Positions 63,322 through 64,000 of a stretch of 64,000 nt of DNA are shown here, piece after piece; position 1 is the first letter of the stretch, and every line of letters begins with the position of its first letter. The notes under the pieces are model-generated. The model was not told the origin of the DNA and searched no databases. It saw nothing but the letters and a program-made list of their open reading frames with translations. The position numbers and the translations under genes are program-made. The DNA comes from Bacillota bacterium (GTDB taxonomy: Bacteria > Bacillota > Ch66 > Ch109): assembly GCA_013178275.1 (NCBI GenBank), contig JABLWZ010000007.1:62001-126000 (forward strand), given 5' to 3'.

Positions 63322-64000
63322 TTACCTCCGGCTGATACAGAGCGAGTCTTCCAGCAGGTACTCTTTTCCGTAAACGAATATTTTTTGGGCCCGGCCGATT
63401 TCCAGCCTGAAGAGGCATTCGTCCTCCCGGACCCGGACCAGGACCCGGCTGTTCTCAAAGGTCACCTTAAAACTGTAACCGCTCCATCTCTCAGGCAAGA
63501 CCGGGGCGAAATATATCCCGCTCTCTTTAAGCCGAAGACCGCCGAATCCATACACGATGGCCATATAGTTGCCGCCATTGTTGGCAACGTGAATCCCGTC
63601 GTCGGTGTTGTTGTTCTTATCCAGCAGATCCAGCCGGGCGGTGCTCTCAAAATACTCGAAGGCCTTGTCTACCATGCCCAGCCGGGCCGCCACGATGCTG
63701 AAGATGCACATGGAGAGCGAAGAGTCGTGCGTGGTTATCTTTTCATAGTAGTTAAAGGAATTTAACACGGTCTCTTCGGACTGGGCGTCGTCCAGGATAA
63801 AATGGGCCATGACCGTATCGGGCTGCTTGCATATCTGATGCCGATACAGGTGCAGCGGGTGATAATGCAGGAGCAGGGGGAAATCGCTCTTGGGGATCTC
63901 CCCGATGTCCCAGCTTTTCTTCTGCAGAAAAGAGTCGTCCTGGGGATTGATCTTTAACCTTTCATCATAGGGCAGATACATATTCTCGGCCGCTTTGCTA
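63322..64000 (-). CDS. Glycoside hydrolase family 65 phosphorylase, 3' part
   Basis: Partial: about 226 codons; the frame is open across the window edge (SKAAENMYLPYDER reads through from the edge). C-terminal barrel and beta-sandwich of GH65: LLLHYHPLHLYRHQICKQPDTVMAHFIL (in part, RHQICKQPDTVMAHF), YYEKITTHDSSLSMCIFSI and NTDDGIHVANNGGNYMAIVYGFGG (in part, DDGIHVANNGGNYMAIVYG). These enzymes phosphorolyse maltose, trehalose, kojibiose or nigerose to beta-glucose-1-phosphate, which the neighbouring PgmB consumes. Exact substrate cannot be told from the fragment. Confidence 0.93.
   Translation of the reverse strand, partial: SKAAENMYLPYDERLKINPQDDSFLQKKSWDIGEIPKSDFPLLLHYHPLHLYRHQICKQPDTVMAHFILDDAQSEETVLNSFNYYEKITTHDSSLSMCIFSIVAARLGMVDKAFEYFESTARLDLLDKNNNTDDGIHVANNGGNYMAIVYGFGGLRLKESGIYFAPVLPERWSGYSFKVTFENSRVLVRVREDECLFRLEIGRAQKIFVYGKEYLLEDSLCISRR

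Overview
The window reads as chromosome of a spore-forming, anaerobic Firmicute of the Desulfotomaculum/Pelotomaculum (Peptococcaceae-like) type. This is inferred from gene content and gene order only. The supporting signs are sporulation genes (spoIID, spoIIID, spo0F, a YwmB-like gene), Bacillus/Clostridia-type order around the ATP synthase and around rho-glpX-tal-fba-spo0F, S-layer-homology (SLH) proteins, strong Shine-Dalgarno sites with many TTG and GTG starts, and a large cobalamin locus. Almost everything is on the minus strand; the main plus-strand block is 27.5-34.6 kb. I saw no rRNA, tRNA or CRISPR array.

Layout by position. 1-5.4 kb: a cut flagellar rod gene (flhO/flgF type), a TolC-like protein, mbl, spoIIID, spoIID and a YwmB-like gene. 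5.4-10.1 kb: three cell-surface genes (FG-GAP/Calx-beta/SLH, a stalk-domain protein, Ig-like/SLH) that separate the sporulation block from the ATP synthase. 10.4-17.6 kb: the F1Fo ATP synthase operon atpZ-B-E-F-H-A-G-D-C, closed by terminators. 18-25.8 kb: dCMP deaminase, glyA, rpiB, ywlE, mntP, tsaC/ywlC, prmC, prfA, a DUF1385 membrane protein and rpmE, followed by an unusual radical SAM gene. 27.5-32.3 kb (plus): a complete oligopeptide-type ABC importer. 32.5-34.6 kb (plus): a 27-residue ORF, a membrane HD-GYP phosphodiesterase and a DUF5317 protein.

34.6-43 kb (minus) is a cobalamin/corrinoid locus with two cobalamin riboswitches, each with its own promoter and intrinsic terminator. The upstream riboswitch leads a free-standing methylmalonyl-CoA-mutase-type B12-binding domain and the corrinoid adenosyltransferase. 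The second leads an exported CbiK-type chelatase, an SLH-anchored substrate-binding lipoprotein, a FecCD permease and its ATPase, cbiL, and an ABC-2 exporter pair. Together these suggest import, surface handling and adenosylation of corrinoids or a related metallo-tetrapyrrole.

43-55 kb: LysM/M23 peptidase, an EFR1-type ferredoxin, rho, glpX, transaldolase/FSA, class II aldolase, a cysteine-rich unknown, spo0F, a Yip1 protein, sppA, alr and a FemAB ligase. 55-62.6 kb is an A+T-richer accessory stretch. It holds small membrane proteins, a HEAT-repeat protein, a phage-like remnant, two copies of a structured inverted-repeat element (56726-56996 and 59215-59393), a stalk protein with a tandem-repeat tail, DUF3795, and a membrane-protein/HTH pair driven by a promoter embedded in a perfect 23-bp inverted repeat. 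The window ends in beta-phosphoglucomutase and the 3' part of a GH65 glycoside phosphorylase.

The strongest candidates for something undescribed are the paired structured repeat, whose second copy keeps pairing with different sequence, and the riboswitch-controlled surface corrinoid system with its orphan B12-binding domain.
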